DNA from: Haematococcus lacustris
Lineage: Eukaryota; Chlorophyta; Chlorophyceae; Chlamydomonadales; Haematococcaceae
Assembly (NCBI GenBank): GCA_030144725.1
Contig: JASKMD010000008.1
Coordinates: 6,773,153-6,837,152 of the forward strand
DNA length: 64,000 nucleotides
Reading direction: 5' to 3'
Below the pieces are notes generated by a model. The model was not told where the DNA came from, did not search any database, and was given only the letters and a program-made list of their open reading frames with translations. This document shows, piece by piece, positions 41,519 through 53,511 of this stretch; position 1 is the first letter of the stretch, and every line of letters begins with the position of its first letter. Both the position numbers and the translations under genes were made by a program.

Positions 41519-44500
41519 CACTCAGCTGCGCCATCCAGGGTGCATGCCAGGGGCCAGAGCCAGGTTGTACACATACTACCTCCTGCGACCCCGAGCTCTT
41601 GACCTCCAGCTGGCTGCTTGCGCCCTTGTCGTTCCCGCCGCTTCCCATCCCACGCTGGGTCTATGCTCCTAAGCCTGCTGTGGGTGCAGCCGGGGGGTGT
41701 GGCATTGAGGGTACTGGCGAGCAAGAGCCTGAGGTTGAGCCACCCTCCCCGTGTGCACAAGCGCAGTGGCCAGTGCAGCCAACGTTGGATGAGCCTGCGG
41801 TCCAGCCCAGCTGCCCCGGAGCCAGGACGGGCCCCGACAAGGCTCATGCGGTCGCGTACAGCCCGCCACCGCCACCGCCCCACGTGCCACTGACGCACCT
41901 CCAGCCGCCACGGCCCAACTCTCCTGTCACCCACTGTCCTGGCATGCATCCCACGCTGGGTCTATGCTCTTAAGCCTGCTGTGGGTGCAACTCTATGCTT
42001 CTAAGCCTGCTGTGGGTGCCCCGATGGCAGCCCCGATGGCAGCCCCGATGGCAGCCCCGATGGCAGAGGAGGAGCTGGGCCGGGCTCTGCAGGGCTGCGC
42101 GCACAGCAAGGCCCCGGGGCTAGATGGGCTGCCCATGGAGGTCTACGACCGACTGTGGGTGGAGCTGGGGCGGCCGCTGCGGGCCATCTTGCGAGAGGCC
42201 CTGGCAGACACCACTGACCCTGCCCCGCTGGCTAAATTCCTGACCGGCATCATCACCCTCGTGCCCAAGGCTGGCAAGCCGAGGGACCAGGTGGCCGGCT
42301 ACCGCCCCATCACGCGCCTCAACTGCGACGTGCGCCTGGTGGCCAGGGCAGTGGAGGACCGGCTGCAGCTGCCGTCGGACCTGCTGGTGTCCCCCTCTCA
42401 ATCGGCCTTCATCCTGGGCAGGGACATCAGCGACAGCGTGCAGTTCCACCTGGGCCTGCTGGAGTACATGCAGCAGCGGGGCAGCCCAGCCTGGTTGTTG
42501 TTGCTGGACCTGGCGGGGGCCTATGACAACGTGTCCTGGGGCTTGCTCCAGGACACGATGGAGGCCATGGGGTTCTGCCGGGAGAGGCATGTGCGCTGGG
42601 CTCAGCTGCTGCACCGGGGGGCCACGATTCAGGTGCTGGTCAACGGCCACCTCACCGACAGCTTCCCCCTTGCGTCGGGGCTGCTGCAGGGCAGCGGGGC
42701 CTCCCCGCTCTACTGGTGCATCGTGCTCCAGCCGCTGGTCAGCTACCTCAGCTCGCTCCAGCTGGCAGGCCGCATCAGCACCCCCACCATCCCATCCAGC
42801 CCTCTGGCCATGCACAGGGCCGCCCTGACCCCCGCGCTCCCCTCCAAGGAGTATGCGGACGACCTCACCATCGTGGTGCTCGATCGGGTCAGAGACGGGA
42901 AGGTGGTAGTGGAGGCCCTGGGCCTGTTCCGCGCCGCTGGGGGCCTGCGCTGAGCGTGAGCAAGAGCTCAGCTCTGCCGTGCGGCCAGCCAGAGCATCGG
43001 CCGGGTAACCAGGAGGGCTCAGGCCCCGAGGGGGCGGGGAGGGGAGGAAGGGGGGGGTGACGGGGGGGAAGGGGGCGGGCAGGGGCAGGTGGGCGAGCAG
43101 GGGCTAGGGGGTGGGCTGGGGGAAGGTGGCGGGCAAGGGCAGCAGCAGGGCGGGCGGGAGCAGGGTGGGGAGCAGGAGCCGGAGGTGGTCATCCCAGCTG
43201 TCCGAGCGGAGGTGCCAGTGCGCCACCTGGGGGTCCCTCTTGGGGCGGCCTCCTATGCTGCCACCAGCGAGGCCGCCTTCGGGGGGGCGGCCGCGGCCAT
43301 GATGGCAGCCTCCCTCCCTTGGCGGCCCGCGGGGAGGGAGGGGTGGGGCTTCCCGACCTGGGGGTCACCAGCACGGCCATGCTGGCGAAGATGCTGGCCC
43401 AGCTCTGGTCGCCCCGGGTTCGTCCCTGGCAGCCTCTGACCCACAGCCTGCTGGCAGACCCCTCCCACGGCCTCAGCACGTGGGTCATCACCGACCCCAC
43501 CGCCCCCCCCTCGCGAGGCATCAGCCCGCGGCTGCAAGCTCACGTGGCGGCCCTGGCTGAGCTTAAGCTGTTCCGTGCGGTGCCCCCGGCTAGCCAGTCC
43601 TTCTTCTCGGTGGCTGATGGGGCCCTGAGGGAACTGGAGCTCAAGTGGGAGGCCAGCGCGCAGCAGGTGGCAGGCCAGGGGGCAGCGGGGGAGCGGGAGC
43701 AGCAGGGCAGGGATGTGGAGGAGCGGCTCCCCGAGGAGGTGCAGAGCAGCCAACCGCCTCGCTGGCTTGACACCTCCGCCAGGGCGCACCAGCGACCCTC
43801 GCGGCAGATGTGGGCGGCCTAGCAGGCTGAGCGGCAGCTGGAGGCCCAGCAGCGGCGTGGGGGCGGGCAGCCAGTTGCTCAGCCCGCCCCCCGGGCCGAC
43901 ACCGTGGACCAGCTGGCTGTGGGTGTTCAGGCGGGCCAGCCGTGTGCGAAGGTGTGGAAGGAGCTGCTAGACCCCACCCTCCGTCGGGAGCACGTCATCG
44001 TGGCCTGGCGGGTGCTTCACGCCAGCCTCATGGTCGGGGCGTTGTGGGGTCACATCCTCAAGGGGGCGGCTGCCCCGGGCTCGTCCGTCTGCCGCTTCTG
44101 CCAGCCGGGGCACCTGGAGGCTCTAACCCACGCCTTCCTGACCTGCCCCGCCGTGGTCCCAGCCTGGGAGAGGGTGCTGGACGTGTACGGCCGCCTCACA
44201 GGCACCCGCCCCCCCTCAGGCGACGCCATGTTGCTCCTCAATGGGCGCCCCACCCGCGGCGAGCTCCCCCCCTTTGAGCCCCCTGACAGCCTGCTGTGGC
44301 TCCGTCTGCGCGTGGCCTACCTGGGCGCAGTGTGGCGCCTCCGCAGCTAAGGAGCCGCTACAGCCCTGCAGCCACAGCAGGTGGCGAGGCGGGTCGTGGA
44401 GGAGGTCATCTCCACCCTCACCACGGCCGTCAAGCGTGACTGGCATCGGGTTGGGAGGGACATCCGCGTGGGCCTCTGCGGCGCTGTGCCCTCCACCTGG

Positions 44501-45004
44501 TTCAAGGGAAAGGACCCGGAGCTGGACGCTGCCCACTTTGACCAGCTGTGGCCCGAGGCGTCGGGGGCCTGCTTTGCCAAGCAGCCTAGGAGGGAGCGGA
44601 GGGGAGGGCTGGAGGGGGCAGAGGGGAGGGTTGGGGCAGGAGGAGTGGAGGAGGGAAGGGCAGCAGTGAGGCCTAGGCATGGGGAGGGCAGAGCGCAGGG
44701 GGGGGGAGAGCTAGTGGTTCGCCTCTCCTTGCTGTGGCCCGTCCCCTTCCCCGTCGAGCCAGCCTGAGCTGCAGGGTTGCTGGTGCGGGCCCACAGCGGG
44801 AGCCCACGCCCTGCAGCGGAGCTCGTGCACGGCACAACTGAGCAGGTGGTAGGGCGTTACCGCCACTCCCCACCCTGCCGTAGCCCGCTGCTGCCGGTGC
44901 CGGGGCGGGAGCGATGGCTGGGGCGGAGCTGCTGTGTAGACTAGACTGCCAGACCTGGTTAGCTGGCCCGGGTGGAGGGCACAGACCTTGCTCCTAGCCC
45001 TGCT
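41519..45004 (+). mobile_element. LINE macrosatellite unit 3 (short form)
   Basis: The same short structure as unit 2, one base longer from an extra G in a G run near 43051. The short-form junction is at about 44785. Confidence 0.87.
41964..44769 (+). pseudogene. Unit 3 defective LINE ORF2
   Basis: All unit-1 lesions are present. Ala precedes LPSKEYADD, as in LINE-A, so this position is ancestral here and derived in units 1 and 2. Confidence 0.85.
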
Positions 45005-48000
45005 CACTCAGCTGCGCCATCCAGGGTGCATGCCAGGGGCCAGAGCCAGGTTGTACACATACTACCTCCTGCGACCCCGAGCTCTTGACCCCCAGCTGGC
45101 TGCTTGCGCCCTTGTCGTTCCCGCCGCTTCCCATCCCACGCTGGGTCTATGCTCCTAAGCCTGCTGTGGGTGCAGCCGGGGGGTGTGGCATTGAGGGTAC
45201 TGGCGAGCAAGAGCCTGAGGTTGAGCCACCCTCCCCGTGTGCACAAGCGCAGTGGCCAGTGCAGCCAACGTTGGATGAGCCTGCGGTCCAGCCCAGCTGC
45301 CCCGGAGCCAGGACGGGCCCCGACAAGGCTCATGCGGTCGCGTACAGCCCGCCACCGCCACCGCCCCACGTGCCACTGACGCACCTCCAGCCGCCACGGC
45401 CCAACTCTCCTGTCACCCACTGTCCTGGCATGCATCCCACGCTGGGTCTATGCTCTTAAGCCTGCTGTGGGTGCAACTCTATGCTTCTAAGCCTGCTGTG
45501 GGTGCCCCGATGGCAGCCCCGATGGCAGCCCCGATGGCAGCCCCGATGGCAGAGGAGGAGCTGGGCCGGGCTCTGCAGGGCTGCGCGCACAGCAAGGCCC
45601 CGGGGCTAGATGGGCTGCCCATGGAGGTCTACGACCGACTGTGGGTGGAGCTGGGGCGGCCGCTGCGGGCCATCTTGCGAGAGGCCCTGGCAGACACCAC
45701 TGACCCTGCCCCGCTGGCTAAATTCCTGACCGGCATCATCACCCTCGTGCCCAAGGCTGGCAAGCCGAGGGACCAGGTGGCCGGCTACCGCCCCATCACG
45801 CGCCTCAACTGCGACGTGCGCCTGGTGGCCAGGGCAGTGGAGGACCGGCTGCAGCTGCCGTCGGACCTGCTGGTGTCCCCCTCTCAATCGGCCTTCATCC
45901 TGGGCAGGGACATCAGCGACAGCGTGCAGTTCCACCTGGGCCTGCTGGAGTACATGCAGCAGCGGGGCAGCCCAGCCTGGTTGTTGTTGCTGGACCTGGC
46001 GGGGGCCTATGACAACGTGTCCTGGGGCTTGCTCCAGGACACGATGGAGGCCATGGGGTTCTGCCGGGAGAGGCATGTGCGCTGGGCTCAGCTGCTGCAC
46101 CGGGGGGCCACGATTCAGGTGCTGGTCAACGGCCACCTCACCGACAGCTTCCCCCTTGCGTCGGGGCTGCTGCAGGGCAGCGGGGCCTCCCCGCTCTACT
46201 GGTGCATCGTGCTCCAGCCGCTGGTCAGCTACCTCAGCTCGCTCCAGCTGGCAGGCCGCATCAGCACCCCCACCATCCCATCCAGCCCTCTGGCCATGCA
46301 CAGGGCCGCCCTGACCCCCGCGCTCCCCTCCAAGGAGTATGCGGACGACCTCACCATCGTGGTGCTCGATCGGGTCAGAGACGGGAAGGTGGTAGTGGAG
46401 GCCCTGGGCCTGTTCCGCGCCGCTGGGGGCCTGCGCTGAGCGTGAGCAAGAGCTCAGCTCTGCCGTGCGGCCAGCCAGAGCATCGGCCGGGTAACCAGGA
46501 GGGCTCGGGCCCCGAGGGGGCGGGGAGGGGAGGAAGGGGGGGGTGACGGGGGGGAAGGGGGCGGGCAGGGGCAGGTGGGCGAGCAGGGGCTAGGGGGTGG
46601 GCTGGGGGAAGGTGGCGGGCAAGGGCAGCAGCAGGGCGGGCGGGAGCAGGGTGGGGAGCAGGAGCCGGAGGTGGTCATCCCAGCTGTCCGAGCGGAGGTG
46701 CCAGTGCGCCACCTGGGGGTCCCTCTTGGGGCGGCCTCCTATGCTGCCACCAGCGAGGCCGCCTTCGGGGGGGCGGCCGCGGCCATGATGGCAGCCTCCC
46801 TCCCTTGGCGGCCCGCGGGGAGGGAGGGGTGGGGCTTCCCGACCTGGGGGTCACCAGCACGGCCATGCTGGCGAAGATGCTGGCCCAGCTCTGGTCGCCC
46901 CGGGTTCGTCCCTGGCAGCCTCTGACCCACAGCCTGCTGGCAGACCCCTCCCACGGCCTCAGCACGTGGGTCATCACCGACCCCACCGCCCCCCCCTCGC
47001 GAGGCATCAGCCCGCGGCTGCAAGCTCACGTGGCGGCCCTGGCTGAGCTTAAGCTGTTCCGTGCGGTGCCCCCGGCTAGCCAGTCCTTCTTCTCGGTGGC
47101 TGATGGGGCCCTGAGGGAACTGGAGCTCAAGTGGGAGGCCAGCGCGCAGCAGGTGGCAGGCCAGGGGGCAGCGGGGGAGCGGGAGCAGCAGGGCAGGGAT
47201 GTGGAGGAGCGGCTCCCCGAGGAGGTGCAGAGCAGCCAACCGCCTCGCTGGCTTGACACCTCCGCCAGGGCGCACCAGCGACCCTCGCGGCAGATGTGGG
47301 CGGCCTAGCAGGCTGAGCGGCAGCTGGAGGCCCAGCAGCGGCGTGGGGGCGGGCAGCCAGTTGCTCAGCCCGCCCCCCGGGCCGACACCGTGGACCAGCT
47401 GGCTGTGGGTGTTCAGGCGGGCCAGCCGTGTGCGAAGGTGTGGAAGGAGCTGCTAGACCCCACCCTCCGTCGGGAGCACGTCATCGTGGCCTGGCGGGTG
47501 CTTCACGCCAGCCTCATGGTCGGGGCGTTGTGGGGTCACATCCTCAAGGGGGCGGCTGCCCCGGGCTCGTCCGTCTGCCGCTTCTGCCAGCCGGGGCACC
47601 TGGAGGCTCTAACCCACGCCTTCCTGACCTGCCCCGCCGTGGTCCCAGCCTGGGAGAGGGTGCTGGACGTGTACGGCCGCCTCACAGGCACCCGCCCCCC
47701 CTCAGGCGACGCCATGTTGCTCCTCAATGGGCGCCCCACCCGCGGCGAGCTCCCCCCCTTTGAGCCCCCTGACAGCCTGCTGTGGCTCCGTCTGCGCGTG
47801 GCCTACCTGGGCGCAGTGTGGCGCCTCCGCAGCTAAGGAGCCGCTACAGCCCTGCAGCCACAGCAGGTGGCGAGGCGGGTCGTGGAGGAGGTCATCTCCA
47901 CCCTCACCACGGCCGTCAAGCGTGACTGGCATCGGGTTGGGAGGGACATCCGCGTGGGCCTCTGCGGCGCTGTGCCCTCCACCTGGTTCAAGGGAAAGGA

Positions 48001-49034
48001 CCCGGAGCTGGACGCTGCCCACTTTGACCAGCTGTGGCCCGAGGCGTCGGGGGCCTGGTTTGCCAAGCAGCCTAGGAGGGAGCGGAGGGGAGGGCTGGAG
48101 GGGGCAGAGGGGAGGGTTGGGGCAGGAGGAGTGGAGGAGGGAAGGGCAGCAGGGAGGCCTAGGCATGGGGAGGGCAGAGCGCAGGGGGGGGGAGAGCTAG
48201 TGGTTCGCCTCTCCTTGCTGTGGCCCGTCCCCTTCCCCGTCGAGCCAGCCTGAGCTGCAGGGTTGCTGGTGCGGGCTTAAGGCGTTCCGTGGGTGGGGTA
48301 GGCTAGTCTTCGGGGGGTTGTCTGGGTGTTAGGGGACCGGGGGCTTAGGTGGTCTTGGTTTGAGCGTTGGGGGTAGGGTTCTAGGTTCCAGGTCGAGGGG
48401 CGGGGCTTAGGATCGTGTGGGTAGTTTGGGGGGAGGGTCTGGGGAGGGTCTGTGGAGGTGAGCTAGGGTGGAGGGCGTTGGTGTGGGGGAGTGTCTTGAC
48501 GTTGTCCTAGGGAGGGGGTTGCTTGGGTTGTGTGGACCTTTGCATGGGGGGTGTGGACCTTTGCTTGGGGTGTGTGGACAGCTGTGTTTGGGTGGGGTGC
48601 TTGGGGTTCGTGTATGGGGGAACCTTGTTTTGTAGTAATCTTCTCTTTTCATCTTTTCTTTAGTGTCACTCTCTCTTGAAAGCACCTCCAGCCGCCGCGG
48701 CCCAGCTCTCCTGTCACCCACTGTCCTGGCATGCAAGAAGGGGGGGGGGGGGGATGTTGCCCGCTGGTAGCACCAACATCCCTGCATGGCAATACTCAGA
48801 GGGACTGTTGGACAGCTGGCCCACAGCGGGAGCCCACGCCCTGCAGCGGAGCTCGTGCACGGCACAACTGAGCAGGTGGTAGGGCGTTACCGCCACTCCC
48901 CACCCTGCGGTAGCCCGCTGCTGCCGGTGCCGGGGCGGGAGCGATGGCTGGGGCGGAGCTGCTGTGTAGACTAGACTGCCAGACCTGGTTAGCTGGCCCG
49001 GGTGGAGGGCACAGACCTTGCTCCTAGCCCTGCT
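45005..49034 (+). mobile_element. LINE macrosatellite unit 4 (long form)
   Basis: Long form with the full 3' UTR (48256-48680) and linker, as unit 1. Private variants include CTCGGGCCCC near 46505 and GCCTGGTTTGCC near 48052. Confidence 0.87.
45450..48255 (+). pseudogene. Unit 4 defective LINE ORF2
   Basis: Same lesions as the other units. The tail reads GAWFAKQP as in copy B2, where units 1-3 have GACFAKQP. Confidence 0.85.
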
Positions 49035-50340
49035 CACTCAGCTGCGCCATCCAGGGTGCATGCCAGGGGCCAGAGCCAGGTTGTACACATACTACCTCCT
49101 GCGACCCAGAGCTCTTGACCTCCAGCTGGCTGCTTGCGCCCTTGTCGTTCCCGCCGCTTCCCATCCCACGCTGGGTCTATGCTCCTAAGCCTGCTGTGGG
49201 TGCAGCCGGGGGGTGTGGCATTGAGGGTACTGGCGAGCAAGAGCCTGAGGTTGAGCCACCCTCCCCGTGTGCACAAGCGCAGTGGCCAGTGCAGCCAACG
49301 TTGGATGAGCCTGCGGTCCAGCCCAGCTGCCCCGGAGCCAGGACGGGCCCCGACAAGGCTCATGCGGTCGCGTACAGCCCGCCACCGCCACCGCCCCACG
49401 TGCCACTGACGCACCTCCAGCCGCCACGGCCCAACTCTCCTGTCACCCACTGTCCTGGCATGCATCCCACGCTGGGTCTATGCTCTTAAGCCTGCTGTGG
49501 GTGCAACTCTATGCTTCTAAGCCTGCTGTGGGTGCCCCGATGGCAGCCCCGATGGCAGCCCCGATGGCAGCCCCGATGGCAGAGGAGGAGCTGGGCCGGG
49601 CTCTGCAGGGCTGCGCGCACAGCAAGGCCCCGGGGCTAGATGGGCTGCCCATGGAGGTCTACGACCGACTGTGGGTGGAGCTGGGGCGGCCGCTGCGGGC
49701 CATCTTGCGAGAGGCCCTGGCAGACACCACTGACCCTGCCCCGCTGGCTAAATTCCTGACCGGCATCATCACCCTCGTGCCCAAGGCTGGCAAGCCGAGG
49801 GACCAGGTGGCCGGCTACCGCCCCATCACGCGCCTCAACTGCGACGTGCGCCTGGTGGCCAGGGCAGTGGAGGACCGGCTGCAGCTGCCGTCGGACCTGC
49901 TGGTGTCCCCCTCTCAATCGGCCTTCATCCTGGGCAGGGACATCAGCGACAGCGTGCAGTTCCACCTGGGCCTGCTGGAGTACATGCAGCAGCGGGGCAG
50001 CCCAGCCTGGTTGTTGTTGCTGGACCTGGCGGGGGCCTATGACAACGTGTCCTGGGGCTTGCTCCAGGACACGATGGAGGCCATGGGGTTCTGCCGGGAG
50101 AGGCATGTGCGCTGGGCTCAGCTGCTGCACCGGGGGGCCACGATTCAGGTGCTGGTCAACGGCCACCTCACCGACAGCTTCCCCCTTGCGTCGGGGCTGC
50201 TGCAGGGCAGCGGGGCCTCCCCGCTCTACTGGTGCATCGTGCTCCAGCCGCTGGTCAGCTACCTCAGCTCGCTCCAGCTGGCAGGCCGCATCAGCACCCC
50301 CACCATCCCATCCAGCCCTCTGGCCATGCACAGGGCCGCC
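49035..50340 (+). mobile_element. LINE macrosatellite unit 5 (cut by gap)
   Basis: The 5' segment and RT frame run to the N gap, just before the LPSKEYADD region. The first 1.3 kb match the other units. Whether the unit continues beyond the gap is unknown; no LINE sequence appears at 50841. Confidence 0.85.
49480..50340 (+). pseudogene. Unit 5 LINE RT fragment, truncated by gap
   Basis: The ATG at 49480, leader APMA repeats and RT motifs through motif B and IVLQPLVSYLSSLQL are present, then the gap follows after AMHRAA. By analogy with units 1-4 it should be defective. Confidence 0.8.
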
Positions 50341-50840
50341 NNNNNNNNNNNNNNNNNNNNNNNNNNNNNNNNNNNNNNNNNNNNNNNNNNNNNNNNNNNN
50401 NNNNNNNNNNNNNNNNNNNNNNNNNNNNNNNNNNNNNNNNNNNNNNNNNNNNNNNNNNNNNNNNNNNNNNNNNNNNNNNNNNNNNNNNNNNNNNNNNNNN
50501 NNNNNNNNNNNNNNNNNNNNNNNNNNNNNNNNNNNNNNNNNNNNNNNNNNNNNNNNNNNNNNNNNNNNNNNNNNNNNNNNNNNNNNNNNNNNNNNNNNNN
50601 NNNNNNNNNNNNNNNNNNNNNNNNNNNNNNNNNNNNNNNNNNNNNNNNNNNNNNNNNNNNNNNNNNNNNNNNNNNNNNNNNNNNNNNNNNNNNNNNNNNN
50701 NNNNNNNNNNNNNNNNNNNNNNNNNNNNNNNNNNNNNNNNNNNNNNNNNNNNNNNNNNNNNNNNNNNNNNNNNNNNNNNNNNNNNNNNNNNNNNNNNNNN
50801 NNNNNNNNNNNNNNNNNNNNNNNNNNNNNNNNNNNNNNNN
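50341..50840. other. Assembly gap (500 N)
   Basis: Hides the right end of the LINE macrosatellite, so the number of units is a minimum. Confidence 0.99.
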
Positions 50841-51085
50841 CTGTAAGTGGCCAGTCCCTGCACATGAGTGGTCCCCAATGCCAAGCCTAAATGCAAGGAT
50901 GCCTCTTGCTGCCGCAGGTCTGATGGTCACACTGCTGCCCCTTGCCCCCTTCCCCCTTCCCCCTTCCCTGCCCAAGCCCACCACCACCACTTCCGAGTCT
51001 GCCACCTACCTACCCTCCTCCCCTCCTCCCCTCCTCCCCTCTTCTCTCCTCTCCCCCACCCAATGGCACCCAGCAGCCCTTGGCG
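50841..51085. other. Unassigned interval
   Basis: Pyrimidine-rich stretch (CCCTTCCCCC and CTCCTCCCCTCC runs) with no recognisable gene. Confidence 0.4.
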
Positions 51086-51235
51086 TAGCAGCATGGAGCG
51101 GGCAGCCTGGAGCGGGCAGCCCGGATGTGGGCAGCATGGAGCGGGCAGCATGGAGCGGGCAGCCTGGAGCGGGCAGCCTAGAGCGGGCAACCAGGAGTGG
51201 GCAACCTGGAGCCAAGCCTAACCCAGCCTACGCCA
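51086..51235. repeat. ~14-bp repeat AGCGGGCAGCCTGG
   Basis: About ten imperfect copies of AGCGGGCAGCCTGG and the variant AGCGGGCAGCATGG. Confidence 0.8.
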
Positions 51236-51345
51236 GCCTAGCCTAGCCTAGCCTATCCCAGGCTAGCCTTGCCTAGGCTAGCCTACCCTAGCCTACCCTA
51301 GCCTAGCCTACCCCAGGCTAGCCCAGCCTAGCCTAGCCCAGCCTG
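51236..51345. repeat. CCTAG pentanucleotide-based microsatellite
   Basis: Runs of GCCTAGCCTAGCCTA with inverted TAGGCTAGCC segments. Confidence 0.75.
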
Positions 51346-51618
51346 ATTTGGTGCCATGGGGCATAGGCAGCAAGGCAAAGTGCTTAGCAGTCCCGTGATA
51401 AGGTGTTAGCCCATAGCAATGAGGTGCAGCCAGTCCTTGTGGTTGTGCACATGACATATGTGGTGAGCAATGCATGAGTCGTTGTGTTGTTGTTGTAGTG
51501 ATGTTGTGTGGTGTTGTTGTGCGGTGTTGTCACCTTCCATCAATGCATGTGCTTAGCACCAGCAATACATGCCGTTTGTTGTGGTGTTTGCAAGGTGTTC
51601 GGGCGTCGTTGCATACGT
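51346..51618. other. Unassigned interval
   Basis: Low-information sequence, including a TGTTGTTGT-rich patch (51480-51535). No gene. Confidence 0.4.
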
Positions 51619-52240
51619 TGTGGCAGGACCCTGTAGGCGTGTGGCAGGACCCTGTGAACGTGTGTCGTAGGAACCTGTAGCTGTGCGGCAGGACCCTGTG
51701 GGAATATGTCGTAGGACCCTGTAGCCGTGCGGCAGAACCCTGTGAGAATGTGTCGCAGAACCCTGTAGCCGTGCGGCAGGACCCTGTGAGAAAGTGTCGC
51801 AGGACCCTGTAGCCGTGCGGCACAACCCTGTGTGAACGTGTGTCGCAAAACCCTGTAGCCGTGCGGCAAAACCCTGTGAGAACGTGTCGCAAAACCCTGT
51901 AGCCGTGCGGCAGAACCCTGTGAGAAAGTGTCGCAGGACCCTGTAGCCGTGCGGCAAAACCCTGTGAGAACGTGTCGCAAAACCCTGTAGCCGTGCGGCA
52001 GAACCCTGTGAGAAAGTGTCGCAGGACCCTGTAGCCGTGCGGCAAAACCCTGTGAGAACGTGTCGCAAAACCCTGTAGCCGTGCGGCAGGACCCTGTGAG
52101 AACGTGTCGCAAAACCCTGTAGCCGTGCGGCAAAACCCTGTGAGAACGTGTCGCAAAACCCTGTAGCCGTGCGGCAGAACCCTGTGAGAATGTGTCGCAG
52201 GACCCTGTAGCCGTGCGGCAGAACCCTGTGGCCAAGGACC
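51619..52240. repeat. 44-bp minisatellite (ACCCTGTAGCCGTGCGGCA + ACCCTGTGAGAACGTGTCGCA)
   Basis: About 14 copies with a constant 44-bp step (for example GTAGCC at 51721, 51765 and 51809). Each monomer is two half-units starting ACCCTGT. Three reverse frames are open through it. It shades into ACCCGGTACAGGGTTAGG at about 52258. Confidence 0.88.
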
Positions 52241-52425
52241 TTGTAACGGGTCAGTAGGACCCGGTACAGGGTTAGGTAACTTTTCAAATAGTTATAACAT
52301 CGCAGCAACTTTGAGTTTTTCAATGATTACAACGGCGATGAGTCGGCCTTTCCTGGGGCTATCTGCAGTACGCCTCCCGGGAAGAAATGACGTAGGCGAC
52401 TTCCGGCCTTAATCGGCGCGAGTGC
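52241..52425. other. Unassigned interval
   Basis: No gene or tandem repeat recognised after the ACCCGGTACAGGGTTAGG end of the array. Confidence 0.4.
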
Positions 52426-52680
52426 ATATAGCTTCAGCGCTGGTGCCGCTTGGCTCCAGCGATGTAGTCATGTGGCTTCAGCGCTGGTGCCGCTTGGCTC
52501 CAGCGATGTAGCCATATGGCTTCAGCGCTGGTGCCGCTTGGATTCAGCGATGTAACCATATAGCTTCAGCGATGTAACCATATGGCTTCAGCGCTGGTGC
52601 ATGGTCAGCGGCTGTGCTTCAACGCTGGTTCGCGCTCCAGCAATGTAGTCATGTGGCTTCAGCGGGGGGGAAGGCTCCAC
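52426..52680. repeat. AGCTTCAGCGCTGGTGCCGC repeat (second copy)
   Basis: Same family as 33869-34005, with CTCCAGCGATGTAGTCATGT variants. It lies on the opposite side of the LINE macrosatellite. Confidence 0.8.
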
Positions 52681-53274
52681 AGGCTAAGCGCCACAAGGGA
52701 CAGTAGTAGGGGGATGTGTATGGCGCCAGCAGAACAATAGCCATTACACATCATCACGACTTGCACCACAAGGCACACATAGGGCCAATGCCGTGTGCGC
52801 CATGCTGTTGTTGCTGCTCATGTTGCCTGTGTGGTGATGTTGATGTGATGGTGTAAGGTCAGCTGGTCATGATGTCGTTGCCTCTCATATGTTGTTGTTG
52901 TCCATGTGTTTGATGCTTGTAATTGAGCCTGATGACGTGTGTACGGTCCACACGGTGTAAGAGCCCAGCCTACGGTAATAGTAAGTATCCCATCATCTGG
53001 ACACAGGCAACATGAGTCAAGGTTTACACGGACTTAATCAAGGGTGAACATACGCTTGAGGCATCAACCTAGCCTTGCATCAACACAACAACCTTAAACA
53101 ACCGTAGGTTCACCATCAACATTAGCAATAACCACTGTCACAACTACCCACACAACAAACGATAGAGAAATGAAGGGAACTTGTGCCACAGCGTTGCCTC
53201 AGAGCATGGTACACAAGTGCAAAAAACACAATGACGTTGCAAGGACACAATCGCAAATGACGATGTCACTTGCG
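52681..53274. other. Unassigned interval
   Basis: About 590 bp without recognisable gene or repeat; some TGTTGTTG-rich patches. Confidence 0.4.
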
Positions 53275-53511
53275 CTAGAGCCATTGGCATCTGCGCAGTA
53301 GCCATTGGCTTCAGCGCTGAAGCCAATGGCTCCAGCGCAGTAACCATTTGCTTCAGCGCTGTGGCCATTGGCTCCAGCGCTGTGGCCATTGGCTCGAGCG
53401 CTGTGGCCATTGGCTCCAGCGCTGTAGCCATTGGCTTTAGCGCTGTGGCCATTGGCTCCAGCGCTGTGGCTATTGGCTCCAGCGCAGTAGCCATTGGCTC
53501 CAGCGCTGTAG
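53275..53511. repeat. 21-bp minisatellite CCATTGGCTCCAGCGCTGTGG
   Basis: About eleven copies. It shares CAGCGCTG with the repeat at 52426. Gypsy-2 inserted directly at its right edge. The reverse frame reads MATALEP repeats, a by-product of the period. Confidence 0.85.

Larger units (their letters stand above)
34006..50340 (+). repeat. LINE-derived macrosatellite, five head-to-tail units
   Basis: Equivalent points recur at 34006, 38034, 41519, 45005 and 49035, giving unit lengths of 4028, 3485, 3486 and 4030 bp before the gap truncates unit 5. The two lengths (long, short, short, long) differ by one deletion of about 543 bp in the 3' UTR/linker. Each unit is 5' segment, truncated LINE ORF2, 3' UTR (long form only) and linker. 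Units appear over 99% identical by eye, including shared disabling mutations. Confidence 0.92.

Noticed and set aside
50841..50925. Small intron (GTAAGT ... CCGCAG) near 50843-50920
   Set aside because: Splice-like words without coding sequence on either side.
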